A stretch of DNA of 64,000 nt from Zygnema cylindricum (GCA_037447655.1 JBBHKE010001729.1:124001-188000), one strand, 5' to 3'. Counted from the stretch's first letter, positions 10,186-21,740 are shown. The notes: generated by a model from the sequence alone, not told the origin. Translations and numbers: made by a program.

Positions 10186-10929
10186 AGGATCCCTATCAAA
10201 ACTTTGGAGGAAGAGGACAAGGAGGTGGCATGATTTTAGTGAAAGAGAGTACGCTAGAACTTAGGAGAGGAAGTTTGAGTGTTCAAGCATTGGCTCCAGG
10301 ATCTGATTGGCGGAAGCGTGATGTGGAAAAGGGAAAGGATCCCTATCAAAACTTTGGAGGAAGAGGACAAGGAGGTGGCAGATTTGATCGACAGGGGAGA
10401 GGAGCTCTTCGAGGTGGACTATGTCACTTCTGCAAGAAACCGGGACATTATATGGCAGAGTGTGTCAAGCTTGCATATCTCCGACTGAAAGATGAACAAA
10501 GTTCCTCAAGAGATGGAGGAAAGAAAAAGGCTTTTCTAACTCAAGTTCATTACGAGGGACAAGATGAAGTAACGGAATCGGAAGAGGAGCTCGAGGAGCT
10601 TCTTCTTAAACCAAAAACCACTGAGAAGCATGCAAAAATTCTATGGAGACAAAAGTGTGCTTTTGGAGGTAAAAGGGATCCACTTGAGGATGGGTGGATC
10701 ATAGACTCAGGGGCCTCGATGCATATGTGCAAGGAAAAGAGGTGGTTTACTAAATTAAGAAAGATTCCAACAGTTGAGATAGAGTATGGAGATGGTATAG
10801 TAGAAACCACAAGTCTTGTTAGATCAGTTGATTTAAAAGTTCTAGTTGATGGAAAGGCTTCAATTATAACACTCTCAGATGTTCTTTACATTCCACAGCT
10901 TAGCAAGAATCTAGTCTCTACAGCTGTTG
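10186..10929 (+). pseudogene. Copia gag C-terminus and protease, element II (resumed)
   Basis: Element II continues after the AGGAT duplication. The frame is open from 10230 and contains the second copy of the 50-residue duplication, a GGRGQGGGRF nucleic-acid-binding stretch, the CCHC knuckle CHFCKKPGHYMAEC (10422-10463), an acidic ELEELLL segment, KCAFGG, and the intact protease signature WIIDSGASMHM (Asp codon 10704-10706). It continues to YIPQLSKNLVSTAVV. Homology stops there at about 10929, whereas element I continues. Integrase, RT and the 3' LTR of element II are lost. The open frame runs on to 11123 but encodes nothing recognisable after 10929. Confidence 0.85.
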
Positions 10930-11925
10930 TCATGCAGCATGTCGTCGGACATTTTAGTTGTTTATATTTAGGCGTTAAGACGGGCAGCCGCTACACTAAT
11001 TTGTATTTGGGTATTATTTGGGTTTCGCAAGACCGTACGACGTGTACCGTACGACCTACATTTTCCGTGATTTCCGGGATGGCGATTTGGATCGTACCCG
11101 CGGTCCTACCGTACGACGTATAATTTCCGCGATTTCCGTCGACGGCGGATTTGATTATTTTGCGTCGATCGTACGACTTACGGCGACCGGAATCCCCGCG
11201 GCCAAAAATTGGACCGTACTTGCGGTCTTGCCGTACTTATTTATTTTTTCCGGATTTCTCGCCGACGATACATTTTCAAATTGCGTCGAGACAAACAAAC
11301 TTACCGTACTATATATACTTTGCGCGATTCTCGCCGATGGTAGCTTCGATCATTTCACGTCGACCGTACGACTTATATTTTCCGAAATTCGCGCGACGAC
11401 AAAGTGGACCGTATCTGCGGTCCCACCGTACAAGCTTTCATTTCCTTGAATCCCGGCCGACAGCAAATCTTAATCATTTCGCGTGGAGTAGCATCTCGGC
11501 CGTCGACACAAAGTATGCGATTTTTGTAATATCACATCTGGACCGTCGACGCAAGTGACAGACAATTTTGACGAAGCTACGACATTGGACTATAATAAGT
11601 CGTGAACCATTTGGAGGTTAACGCATTCACATGTAGATAGGAAGGGTTTTAATCCGTAGGTTACAGATTCTGCAACGTAGGGCATAGGATTTCGGCAACC
11701 TATTGTCCGAATCCAAACTAGACGCAATTATTTACATAGCACGCTGTACTCTGATTGGCTTGTTTTCGCTAAGCGTAGTTTTGGTTACTTAGTTCATTTC
11801 GCATCATTTCCTGCACACAATTTTCAAGTGCAAGAATTATTCATTTGATTTATTTTCAGTATTGAGGATTCTCTGCAGCCATCTTTTTATTTGTAAAATT
11901 GTCCGGACAGCTTAGAGGCGATTTT
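10930..11925. other. unassigned GTAC-rich DNA
   Basis: There is no coding homology here. ACCGTACGAC-like motifs recur (about 11030, 11050, 11108, 11170, 11364), often followed by TTTTCCG and CGTCGA. This resembles the GTAC-rich LTR regions nearby, so it may be an unrecognised LTR. The overlapping frames at 11018-11558 are by-products of this base composition. A weak tRNA-like stretch lies at 11595-11672. Confidence 0.5.
11595..11672 (+). repeat. possible tRNA-like module
   Basis: GGTTTTAATCC at 11645-11655 resembles a B box. TTTGGAGGTTAACGC upstream could be a D-arm remnant. The spacing fits the LTR tRNA-like modules, but the match is weaker. Confidence 0.3.
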
Positions 11926-11929
11926 TTTT

Positions 11930-12441
11930 TAGACGCCCTCCACCTTCTTTTGTCCTATATTTATCTTGATCCCGCGGATGTTGGACCTTGGCACCTCCTT
12001 TTCATGTTTTCACTTTGGGTTCTAGTCTTAACTGGCCGTGGCGGTGGTAGCGGGGCCCGATAAAATATGGCCTAATGTCGACGTTTCCTTCGAGGTGATT
12101 GGCGGGCCCTTCATGCCGAGCACGAGGTTCGAGTTGCGAGTGCTTCTTTCACACCACGTCTTACATCTCGGACTTTAGATGTGCCATCTTGCTATCGTCG
12201 TGCGGTTCATTTGGGTCGAGGTTGTGAGCTCTCTCGCGCGGTTCGGGCCCTCCAACCATTTATTCGTGCTCCTCGGTGTGTTGCGACTGTTGAGATTATT
12301 CGGGCGCTTCATCCACCAGCTCCTACCCCTCAGCCCCCCTCTATTCACACCTTCGAGCCAACATAGAGTGTTTTATTTTGGATCGAGATTCTTTTATTAA
12401 AGCCCTTACGACTTCTCCACATCTTTCTGCGGGGGGTCCCT
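11930..12441 (+). mobile_element. LINE-1, 5' fragment before the LTR insertion
   Basis: In the right frame this encodes RFLRGDWRALHAEHE, RRAVHLGRGCELSRAVRAL and LDRDSFIKALTTSPHLSAGG. It aligns with the minus-strand LINE at 36800-36360 (GDWESLQQEH, RRGVHLGRYGELSQTARAL, LDKDTFAKALVRSPHLSDGG). The reading frame joins without a gap to 17674 (SGIVYELF) if element IV and one TCCCT copy are removed. The 5' edge is approximate. Confidence 0.8.
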
Positions 12442-13230
12442 TGAAACTCTGTGTGCTCCATTGCCCACAGAAATCGCAAATCCAAAAGAAGCTAATCTAG
12501 AAAGTGCTGACTCCCACTTAATATAAACCCAAATGACTAACCCCTTGATAGTCAAAACCCTAATATAGCTTCACCCATGTGAAATAACACTTTCTGTGTG
12601 CTCAGTTCCACCACAGAATGCAAAGTTAGAATATGAGATTTGGACACATTCACCCACTTTGACTTTCCCTTAGAAATACCGCCACCTTGGCAGACAAAAA
12701 CTCTGACTGACTACACCCCTGTGTAGCTTGGACTCCCTTGAGTCTGCGGCAAAAAGAATCACTGAAAATGGTGAAGTAAATTGATCGTTATGGCTAGCGA
12801 AAGTTTGCCATTTATACGAGGTGCTCTGTGGGAGAGGCAGCTACCTACCCAAAATTTTCTAAGTCTTATTCCCCCTCTAAAACCCTATCTATTGAAGTAC
12901 GGCACCAATCAAATAACTGTGTCGTACATAAAAGTAAAGGTGCCTGTGTACTTTCTGTACGACCATTGTACAACATGGCCAAAATGTCGACACGTGTCAA
13001 ATCAGGATCTATTCCCGTTATCTCCGGAGTTCCCGTAATCCAATGTTATCACGCCACGTGTCATCTGACGTTGCAACGAGCGTAAAACGCCAAAAGTACC
13101 TCTTCCGTGATCGCGGCGCCTATTTCGGCCGTCCGATCAAAAACCGACTATAACCCTAGCTGCTGAAATTCAACGCGCGGTATTTGTTTCGCGGTCTAAA
13201 CAAGTGCGCGATATCCGTTTTGTAGAAACT

Positions 13231-14270
13231 AATGGTTTTATTAGTATTTTCTAGGTCTGAAAAGAAATATAGAAGTCGAGGCAGTCTATCTCTAACTTCT
13301 CTCTCCAACTCTCAAACTTGTCGCAGTCACTGAGAAATTGGAGAGGAAGCTAGAGCCATGGCTACCTTGGCTATCCTGAGGTTTACGGGAATTTTATGTT
13401 AGGGTTTATTTATTTAATTAAAAGGTATGTGCCGGCGGCAGGATTTGATCCATGTACCTACCGGCAGGCAGATAGGAAATAGCCGGTAGCCTTAGCCGTT
13501 AAGTCTAGCAGTAGTATTACGTACTATATAGTTTGATATTTATTTAAATGGTTATGCGCGCGATAAACCATTTAACTGCAATGAATTACGGGATACATAG
13601 ATCCAGTAAAATGTAAATGTACGACTTACAGTACGGACACAAATCAGTACCGCGCATTTGTTTCGTAAATGAAACAAATACCGCGCATGTATTTATTACG
13701 GCTACGATTAAAGCCGACTTTAATCGGACGGCCGAGATTAGCGCCGAGATCGCGGAGGAAGATTTCGGCGGTTTGTGGCCATCGCCACATCGGATGACAC
13801 GTGGCGAAATTCCGTTGGATTGTGGAATCTCCGGAGATTATGGCACCGAATCCGGATTTGACATGTGTCGACATTTTGGCCATGTCGTACAATGTCCGTA
13901 CATAAAGTACACTGGCAGATGTACTTTTGCGTACGGAACTCAATTCTGATTGGTTCCGTACATCAATAGATAGAGTTTGTGAGAGAGATAGGACTTAGAA
14001 AAATTAGAAGATAGGACCCTCTCTCCCAGAGAGCTTCTGTACAAAAGGTCAACTTTGACCCTCCATAACTTACTGCTCAGGGGAGCAAATTCAGAGATTC
14101 TTTTTGCTATCGACTCAGGGGAGTCTTGCCTTTACAGGGGTGAAGTTGGTCTGGGTTTTTGTCTGCCAGGGTGGCAGTTATTTTTGCTTAAACACAAAGG
14201 GGTCAGGATTATCCTAGAGGCTTCTTGGAAGCTGTCCACTTTGAGGACTTATGGAGGTCTCAGAGTTACA
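13231..14270 (+). repeat. solo LTR of the element I type nested in LTR IV
   Basis: It starts near the TATTTTCTAGGTCTG stretch and ends with AGAGTTACA. It is homologous to positions 1-759 and carries six GTAC cores (about 13882-13955). No clear 5-bp duplication could be read, and the first bases are degenerate. Its tRNA-like module is antisense at about 13425-13510 (B box GGATCAAATCC on the minus strand at 13441-13451). Confidence 0.7.
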
Positions 14271-14393
14271 CGTTTACTCCTTACTCTTTAAAACTGTATC
14301 CATGCACTACGTAATTATTTCCTTTTAAATGAACTAGTCTACGTGTAACTTGTTAAATAATTATCAAACCACATATATCTTAATACTAGCTCT

Positions 14394-14463
14394 AGACTAA
14401 ACGGATAAAGCTACCGGCTAAGAGCAACTTGACGGTCGGTAGGTACCAGGATCAATTCATGGG
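14394..14463 (+). repeat. tRNA-like module in 3' LTR IV
   Basis: AACGGATAAAGCTACCGGCTA is followed by a GGATCAATTC B-box-like motif. It is repeated in the 5' LTR at 17454-17523. It is more degenerate than in LTR III, but has the same position and orientation relative to the LTR. Confidence 0.5.
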
Positions 14464-14662
14464 TCCGTCAAGTACATTTTGGTAAGTCTACCTAATTTAT
14501 CCACTGTCTTCTTTAGAGAGCTTAGGCAGCCATGGCTCTAGCTCCCTATCCAGCCTTCAGTGACTATAACAAGTGTAAGGGCTTGGAGAGGGGAGTTAGA
14601 GGCACATTGCCTCTGCCTTATTCTATCCTATTACAGACCTTGAAAATACACAAATTTTAACA

Positions 14663-14680
14663 CTCCCCTTATTTTCTAGT
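14663..14680 (-). promoter_or_regulatory. polypurine tract of element IV
   Basis: The minus strand reads ACTAGAAAATAAGGGGAG just before the 3' LTR start, as in element III. Confidence 0.75.
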
Positions 14681-14759
14681 CTATTTTCCTTTCAACTCTC
14701 ACACACAAAACCAAAATACCCCCTCTCAAACTTTTTTTTCTTTTTCTTTTCTTTTTCTT

Positions 14760-16533
14760 TTCATAAACCTTTATGACAATACCCTCAAAATTTAAAAGGT
14801 CCATTAGATGAGCTGAAATAAACATTCCATCTTATTGATCACATATTTTATTAAGCATCCCAATTTTCATAACCCCGAGCAAAGATTTTATCCACCTCAT
14901 CACTTTTTCATCCACACACAAGCCGATTTCCCTCTTGCTATCCAAACAGGCTGCCCCATCTCCAATCTGCAACATACACCCAGATGCTAACCCTTTTACA
15001 AGCACACCTTCATAAATACCATCACTCCCTTTAGCGATGTCAAACCCATTACACGCAAAAAATGAACTTTCCTCACTCTCATCCATGGATTTCTTTCCAC
15101 TCTCTCTTTCTAAATTTATTCCCAATAAGTATTTCTCCTCTTTTAAACCTTTCATTAAATATTCCTCTTCTCCCCTATCCTTTAAAACCTCTTGGAGTTT
15201 CACTTCTCCCCTTTCCTCGGAATCCGTTGAAGTCTCCCTTTCCGACCAGTTTTTTGTTTCCCTATTATCTATAAAATTATCCTCGTTAATATTATCTTTC
15301 CCGTTTTCACTTATGGATCCTAGATCTGACTTTCTCATTTCTAAATCATACACTCTACACTCCTCGACATCCTCAAGTACCTCCTCTCTCTTTACTTCCC
15401 TTGTACCTCCAAAAGCACACTGTTGCTTTTGTGGAATTTCTGTGTGTTTTTCTCTCTTCCCCAAACAACCAAAGCTGAGAAGCTCCAACATATCTTCATC
15501 CTCTTTCTCCTCTTCCCCTTCGTCCTCCTTATCCACATTCCAACTTCTAAGTTTTTCCAAACAAGGGCATTCTTCTATATAATGACCTCGTTCCCTACAA
15601 AAGAAGCAAACCCCCTTTTTCAAAGCTCTCGTTTCTTTTCCTCTCCCTCTCTTTCTACCAAAGTTTCGATAAGGTTCACCTTTGTCTTTCTTCCTCTCAT
15701 CACGCTTCCGCTCGTCACCGCTGTTCCTCTCATCACGCTTCCGCCAATCACCACCAGCTGTAAATGCATTCACTATGACACTTCCCCTACGAGGCTCCAA
15801 AGTGCTTTCCCTCACAAGAATTATCCCCATGGTAAAGCTCCAAGTCCATGAGGAGCCATCCATTGCCTGCATACGACAAATGATGTTTTCGTACTCATAT
15901 GGGAGTTTCATGAGTACTGTATTAATCTTACTCTCCTCAAATTATACATATCCCGCACTAGCAAGCTCAACATATAACGCAGCAATATCATTGCAAAATT
16001 GTATCATGCTACCGCCTTTATAAACATAGGCATCTATTTCTTGTTTTACTAATTGCTTACTCTGAATAGTCTCACTCTTATAAATCTGACTTAGTGCTTC
16101 CCATATCTTTGAAGACTTCGTTAAGTTTATAACAGTGATAGCTATGGACTTAGACACGTTTCTAAGTATGAGATGCTTTGCTATAGTGTTTTTGTATTCC
16201 CATATTTTTCTGCCATTTTCTTCAGTTTTAATCCCTACAAGTGGTACCATAGCTGAGAGCCTAGCTCCCCTCACCATATGTCTCCCTTTTTTCTACTCCC
16301 CTATTTCCCCATCCACGGAAAGGCTTTTCCTTTCACCTTCCGTTGCATCTGAACTCTGGTTGATATTCTGGGCAGCCTCAGATGATTCTCCATAGTAAGC
16401 TCCTCCAAAGCCAGGGGGCGGATCCCGAAACAATTCCCCATAAGTGCTTCTCGAAAAGCAATCCCTCCATTGTAAATTCCCAATAAGTGAAGTCTGTTCC
16501 ATCGAACATAGGCACCCTAGATGGTGGGCCCAT
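14760..16533 (-). pseudogene. gag fused to novel C-terminal region (element IV)
   Basis: This is homologous throughout to the gag of element III. The start is expected at the ATG in the primer site (16533). The N-terminal part is frameshifted (PPPGFGGAYYGESSEAAQN at about 16430), the capsid core is open from 16277, and a TAA near 15942 replaces the Glu of YVESEE. From 15911 to 14832 one long frame runs through the knuckle CFFCRERGHYIEEC, CAFGG and the unknown region (SDGIYEGV, GLASGCMLQIGDGA, MRWIKSLLGVMK). A TAA at 14832 interrupts it, but similarity to element III continues beyond (ISAHL, then a Lys/Arg-rich tail to about 14760). The junction that is frameshifted in element III is intact here. 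Confidence 0.8.
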
Positions 16534-16537
16534 GACC
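16523..16537 (-). promoter_or_regulatory. primer-binding site of element IV, one mismatch
   Basis: The minus strand reads GGTCATGGGCCCACC next to the 5' LTR. It is the same half-tRNA site as in elements I to III with one T-to-C change. Confidence 0.7.
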
Positions 16538-17668
16538 TAAAACTCTGTGTGCTCCATTGCCAACAGAAATCGTAGATCCAAAAGAAGCTAATCTAGATAG
16601 TGCCGACTCCCACTTGATATAAACCCAAATGACTGACCCCTTGACAGTCAGAACCCCAATATAGCTTCACCCCTATGAAATAACACTTTCTATGTGCTCA
16701 GTTCCACCAGAGAATGCAAAGTTAGAATATGAGATTTGGACACATTCACCCACTTTGACTTTCCCTTAGAAATACCGCCACCCTGGTAGACAAAAATGCT
16801 GAACGACTACACCCCTGTGTAGCTTGGACCATGGACTCCTTTGAGTCCGTAGCAAAAAGAATCACTCAAAATAGTCAAGTAAATTGATCGTTATGGCTGG
16901 CCAAAGTTTGCCATTTATACAAGGTGCTCTTTGGGAGAGGCACCTACCTACTCAAAATTTTCTAAGTCCTATTTCCCCTCTAAAACCCTATCTACTGAAG
17001 TATGGCCCTAAACAAATTACTGTGTCATACATAAAAGTACAGGTGCCGGTGTACTTTCTGTACGGCCATTGTACAACATGGCCAAAATGTCGGCACGTGT
17101 CAAATCAGGATCTATTCCCGTTATCTCCAGAGTTCCCGTAATCCAATGTTATCACGCCACGTGTCATCTCAAGTGGCAATGACCGTAAAACGCCAAAAGT
17201 ACCTCTTCCGTGATCGCGGCGCATATCTCGGCCGTTCGATCAAAAACCCTTAGCCGCTGAAATTCGACGCGCGGTATTTGTTTCGCGATCGAAACAAGTG
17301 CGCGATATTTATTTCATAAAAACATTGAAACCTTACTCCGTACTCTCTAAAACTCTATCCATGCACTACATAATTATTATTTTGTTAAATGAACTAGTCT
17401 ACGTGTAACTTGTTAAATAATTATCAAACCACATATATCTTAATACTAGCTCTAGACTAAACGGATAAAGCTACCGGCTAAGAGCAACTTGACGGTCGGT
17501 AGGTACCAGGATCAATTCATGGGTTCGTCAAGTACATTTTGGTAAGTCTACCTAATTTATCCACTGTCTTCTTTAGAGAGCTTAGGCAGCCATGGCTCTA
17601 GCTCCCTGTCCAGCCTTTAGTGACTACAACAAGTGTGAGGGCACCTTGAAAATACACAGATATCAACA
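16538..17668 (-). repeat. 5' LTR of element IV
   Basis: This is a 1,131-bp LTR. On the plus strand it runs from TAAAACTCTGTGTG (TG mutated to TA) to GATATCAACA. It contains the antisense tRNA-like module (17454-17523) and the GTAC cluster near 17000-17075. Confidence 0.85.
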
Positions 17669-20215
17669 TCCCTCGGGCATTGTTTATGAGCTGTTTCGCG
17701 AGGTTTTTCCTCCGGAATCTGGTGCTCGCGGTTTTGATATGTTTTTTCGGGTTTGTTCCTTATTGTGGCTGGCACTGTTCCTTCTCGTATTTGTGATCTC
17801 CTCACGACCTCCCGCCTAGTAGATGTCTCCAAACCCAATGGGGGAATCTGTCTTTTTGCAGTGGGCAAGGTATTGTACCGATTGGTGGCCCGTTCCATCT
17901 GCATCGAGCTCTAGCCAGCTTTCTATGATTATTTCTCTCCTCATCAGTTCAAAGCGGCAACTCCAGCGGGGTTGTGAGGCCGTGGTCCACGGGATCCAGG
18001 CTTTGTTAGATGCCCATCCGGATTGGTTATTCCTCCAGGTGGATGTTTCCAATGCCTTTAATACAGTGGATCGGAATGCCATTTTTTCGGAGCTTATGGG
18101 TGCACCTTCCCTGATTGTCCAGATATTTCCTTTTGTTGGAGCTTTTTATTCTCTGAGCAGTAGCCTCTCTTTCTCCACTGATGATGATTTGGTCCCACTT
18201 TCCTCCACGACTGGCACTCGTCAAGGTGATCCTCTTTGGAGCCCTTTGTTTGCCCTAGCCCATTACCGTGCCCTCCGAGCTTCCGTAGCTGCTTACACTT
18301 CTTGCCTCTTCCCTTCAGTTGTGATTGACACACACATTATTGGTCCTTCGGACCAAGTTATTCCGGCCTATAACTTTTTCAAGGCTCGCTTGGCCGAACT
18401 CAATCTTTCGGTCTAACTCTCTAAGTGTGTTGTTTGGTCCCCACGTCCTATTCCTCCTCCTTTCACTCCCCCCTGGTTTTCAGAATCCTCCTCTTTCCGA
18501 AGGCATTCGTGTGTTGGGTTGCCCGCTTGGTTCTGATCCATACATCACGACATTCCTTCATTCCGCTCTTCAGACAAATTTATCCCACGTGGACAACCTT
18601 CCTCACCTTTCAGATACCCAGGTGGCCTTTGCTCTTTTGACACGGTGTTTCCCTCACCGGCAATCATACCTTACTCGAACTTCCCCCCCCACCCCATCTT
18701 TTGTGTCCTCACTTTCTGCATTTGATGATCGCCTTATGGATGTCCTCCACACTCTGTTGGGCCGTGGAGCTTTTGATCGCGAGTCTTGGCCTTCGGCACG
18801 CATCCAAGCCTCTCTTCTAGTCTCGGCCGGCGGTTTGCTTTTACTCTCGACGGCGCGTGTTGCTCCAGCCGCCTATTTGGGGAGTTGGTGCCTTGTTGCT
18901 TCCACTATTGTCTCTCTTTTTCTGGCCGGGGACACTCCTATTCTTGCAGCTGTGGTTCCCTGTGTTTCGGATGGTGAGCTCGCCTTCCAGCAATCCCTTT
19001 TGGATACATCACATTCTCTTAATCCGGCTGCTATCGAGGACTTGCCGAATTTTTCCACTCTCGTTACGACATCAGTTGCGCGTGTTCAAGAATCCATTTC
19101 TGATCGGGTTGTCGCCGCTATTAAATACGAGCTTCTTCAGGCGCTTCATTCCAATTCTTCGCGTGCACGTTTTCTGTCTTGTGGCGGACCAGGCTCTAGA
19201 GCTTGGCTATTGGCTGTCCCTATCTTATCCACTCTACGTTTCACCCCGGCTCAGTTCACCACGGCTTTTAGGTTTCGGCTTGGCCACCCTCACCCACCTT
19301 TGCTTGGCTCACTTGTTTGCTCTTGCGGCCACGTTCTCGAACCCGACAGGGTCCATTTGCTTCGTTGCTCCCACGAGGGCGAGTTGATTCAGGCGCACGA
19401 CACGATTTGAGACACCATGGCTACTATCGCTTCCGAGGGGGGATTTTCTGTTCGTCGAGAGGTCTCTCACATTCTTCCTTCGCGTCGGATTGACCTTATA
19501 TTACTTGATGGTGCGCGTCGTACATTTGGTGGCATTGTTTTGGTGAACCCTACCTCAAATACAGTTGCCAACCAAGCGGCTCGGCATGTTGGAGGGGTTG
19601 CCCGTGACGCGGCTAAAAGGAAGGAGCGTGAGTATGTCGATCGCGACGCTATGGATGGCTTCATTCCGATGGCGGTCGAGATATTTGGTTGTTTGGGTGT
19701 GGCTTTGGACGAATTTTTCTGTACTTGTGGTCGGCGCTTGTCTGAGGGGCGAGGACCTGGGAGCCCTCTGCTTCAATCCTTACTTCTTTTTATCGTCAAC
19801 GTTTTTCCGTGGCACTACAACAGGTGTTGGCTTCTATATTACTCCGATCGTCTATTGCCGTTATGGATCGACGACGTGTTTTGGAATTTCCTCCTCGTGC
19901 TCTTCCGAGATCCAAGGACTTACATGGTTGCTTTCCGTAGATTTTTAGTTCTGTTGCCGGGTTTTCTTGCTACATGTTAGATGTTTCCTTTGATGTTTTG
20001 TTTGTTGGGTATTGCTTTTTGTGTGTTTTTGACTTCCTTTCCATCCTTTCGTATTTTTGTCGTTTTTGCCTTGATTTTCCCTTTTGTTTATTCCCTCGTT
20101 AAGTGGTTTTTTAGTTTTAGCATTGCTACTTCTTTTTGTTCCTATGGACTCAGATGGCTTGCCATTGCGCTTTTTAATAAAGTCGGTCCCATTTTTTTTA
20201 TAAATAATTATAATA
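17669..20215 (+). pseudogene. LINE-1, RT and restriction-like endonuclease part
   Basis: A non-LTR retrotransposon polyprotein resumes in the LINE-1 frame with SGIVYELFREVFPP. The RT fingers are read as SKPNGGICLFAVGKVLYRLVA (about 17829-17891). The palm has HPDWLFLQVDVSNAFNTVDR and GTRQGDPLWSPLFALAH. The catalytic box reads SVVIDTH where intact relatives have SVADDTH, so the active site is lost. After the thumb comes a C-terminal nuclease-like domain: C-x-C at CSCGHV, HLLRC, AHDTI, SRRIDLILL, then VNPT..TVANQAARH and KRKEREY. This order is that of R2/NeSL-type elements with a restriction-like endonuclease. Frameshifts occur near 17820 and at about 18415 and 19410. The 3' UTR ends with a hairpin and AATAAAG (about 20150-20180). 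Confidence 0.85.
20151..20190 (+). terminator. 3' terminal hairpin and AATAAAG of LINE-1
   Basis: ATGGCTTGCCAT-type inverted repeat (20154-20165) is followed by GCGCTTTTTAATAAAG and a T-run. The same structure ends the other LINE copies. Confidence 0.55.
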
Positions 20216-21740
20216 TTAAATAAAAATAACAAATAAGAATAATAAATAGAAAAAAATAATAAGAATAACAACTAAGAATAAATAACAAGAATAAACAATA
20301 AAAATACCAAGAATAACAAAAACAACACTAATAGCGACGACGACAATAATAATAACAATATCAAACAATGTCTAAAAAAAAGCGTAGAAAAAGTTACGTT
20401 TGAAACATAATAAAGTCTAAAGGACGGACATTCTTTCCAAAANNNNNNNNNNAACGATGAATGGTAGAGCCAGGTAAGAGGCTTCTATTACTTTGTTAAT
20501 TTTCTTCCTAATGGTAGGTTCTTTAGTTTTCCGGTGTATGCTGAAAGGCACTTTTTTTCTAACATATCAATTTTCTCTGAGGGTTAGGGATTACAAAAAT
20601 CGGTAATGTAGAGGGGGGACGTTTGTGATGCTGTGTGTGATTTTTAGGATGTATTGTAAAAAGGTTGTTCAAGTGGGTCCGTGAGAGGAAGTCTGAGTAG
20701 GTGGTGTGAATATTCGCGAGGAAGTATGTACATATTATATGGTGACGTTTCTATGTAGGAAGGCATTTGTCAGGAGCATGTTATAAACGCTATCGCCTGG
20801 AGGATTTTCTGAAGGAGAGTGCCTGGGTGAACTTGTTGGAAAAATGTTATGTAGGATTTTTAGTGTGTGTCGTAGTGTTTGCAGGGGGGAGATGTAATGG
20901 CTAAAAACATTAGGGATTGGGAGTCTCTTTTAACTATACAATCTTTTTTTCACGGAAAGTCGTATGTGGCCTTTTGATTTCTTGGATGGTAATCCTTCTT
21001 TTAATTGTTTCATTATCTTCGGAGAATGGACCGAGATGGTAAGTAGCAAAGTCGTTGTGACTTGCATTACACTTGTGATGCAAGTCATGTGTTTGATCAT
21101 TTATGAAGTTAAATTTTTATTCCATTCACTCTTTTTACTGAAGCAATTTTTGTTGGTACCTGTTTAGCGCCAGCAGGTTTTGTAAAAAGTATATGCTTCT
21201 ATAGATGTTGAGATTTATCGATCTTCTATCAGTGAAGTTGTGTTGGGAGATGAGGCAGGAACATTTCTTATTGGAAGTCAGAAGACCGAATGGAAATGTC
21301 GAGAAACTATCGTGGAGTGTAAAAGGGTGATGTCAATACTGAGTTGTGAGCAATAGTCTCGATCTTGAACTTTTCAGATGTAAGCTGGCTTCAAATTGTG
21401 CGATTTTCCTTGTGAGGCTGCGTTAAAAGGTCGGCCTTTCATGTTGGTTTTTCACAAGTGCGAAAGGACATGGAGTATGTAAGTCAGTTTGACAACACGT
21501 TTTTATTAGACGCTGTAGAGGCAGCACGTTTTTTGATTGCTTTTTTAGCCAACACTTGTACTTGGAGAATCAGACATGGTATGAAAGGCCCAAAGCAAAT
21601 AAACAGCACAAACTTTTGAAGCCCTAGTGAAACCAACTGAAACTCGCACTAAAGACAAAAAACAAAAAAAATAGAGAGAAAAAAAACCCACAAAACTCTA
21701 GTACTCAAATAAGTCCACTAATGATGGGCACAATTTACAA
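20216..21740. other. unassigned DNA with AT-rich repeat and assembly gap
   Basis: 20216-20370 is low-complexity AATAACAAGAAT-like sequence, perhaps a LINE 3' tail expansion. 20443-20452 are Ns. From there to 21740 no gene, RNA or element end could be recognised. The frame at 20964-21167 has no recognisable features. Confidence 0.5.

Larger units (their letters stand above)
5906..10379 (+). repeat. 150-bp tandem duplication in gag of element II, first copy split by element III
   Basis: The unit runs from ATGATTTTAGTGAAAGAG to AGGACAAGGAGGTGGC. Copy 1 is 5906-6016 plus 10191-10229 (111 + 39 = 150 bp). Copy 2 is 10230-10379 (150 bp). Only two substitutions were noticed (AGTCTG/AGTTTG and GCTGCA/GCTCCA). 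The duplication keeps frame and repeats 50 residues ahead of the zinc knuckle. Confidence 0.85.
12442..14662 (-). repeat. 3' LTR of element IV, with a nested solo LTR
   Basis: The two outer parts (12442 to about 13230 and about 14271-14662) together match the 5' LTR at 16538-17668. The 2,221-bp length is explained by the plus-strand solo LTR in the middle. Near the inner end it also keeps about 56 bp (after 14580) that the 5' LTR lacks. Confidence 0.8.
12442..17668 (-). mobile_element. gag-only LTR retrotransposon IV (whole element)
   Basis: This is a 5,227-bp minus-strand element with TG...CA ends and a perfect 5-bp target duplication TCCCT (12437-12441 and 17669-17673), inserted in a LINE coding region. 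The layout matches element III: 5' LTR 16538-17668, half-tRNA primer site, gag plus the same unknown C-terminal region, polypurine tract, and 3' LTR 12442-14662 enlarged by a nested solo LTR. It has no protease, integrase or RT. LTR divergence and several lesions show that it is older than element III. Confidence 0.9.

Noticed and set aside
11018-11558. Overlapping 143-aa and 135-aa frames
   Set aside because: GTACGAC/TTTCCG repeats create frames by composition. No domain or start context.
13617-13949. Opposite 110-aa and 99-aa frames in the solo LTR
   Set aside because: They lie in LTR sequence that is homologous to 1-450 without keeping those frames open.
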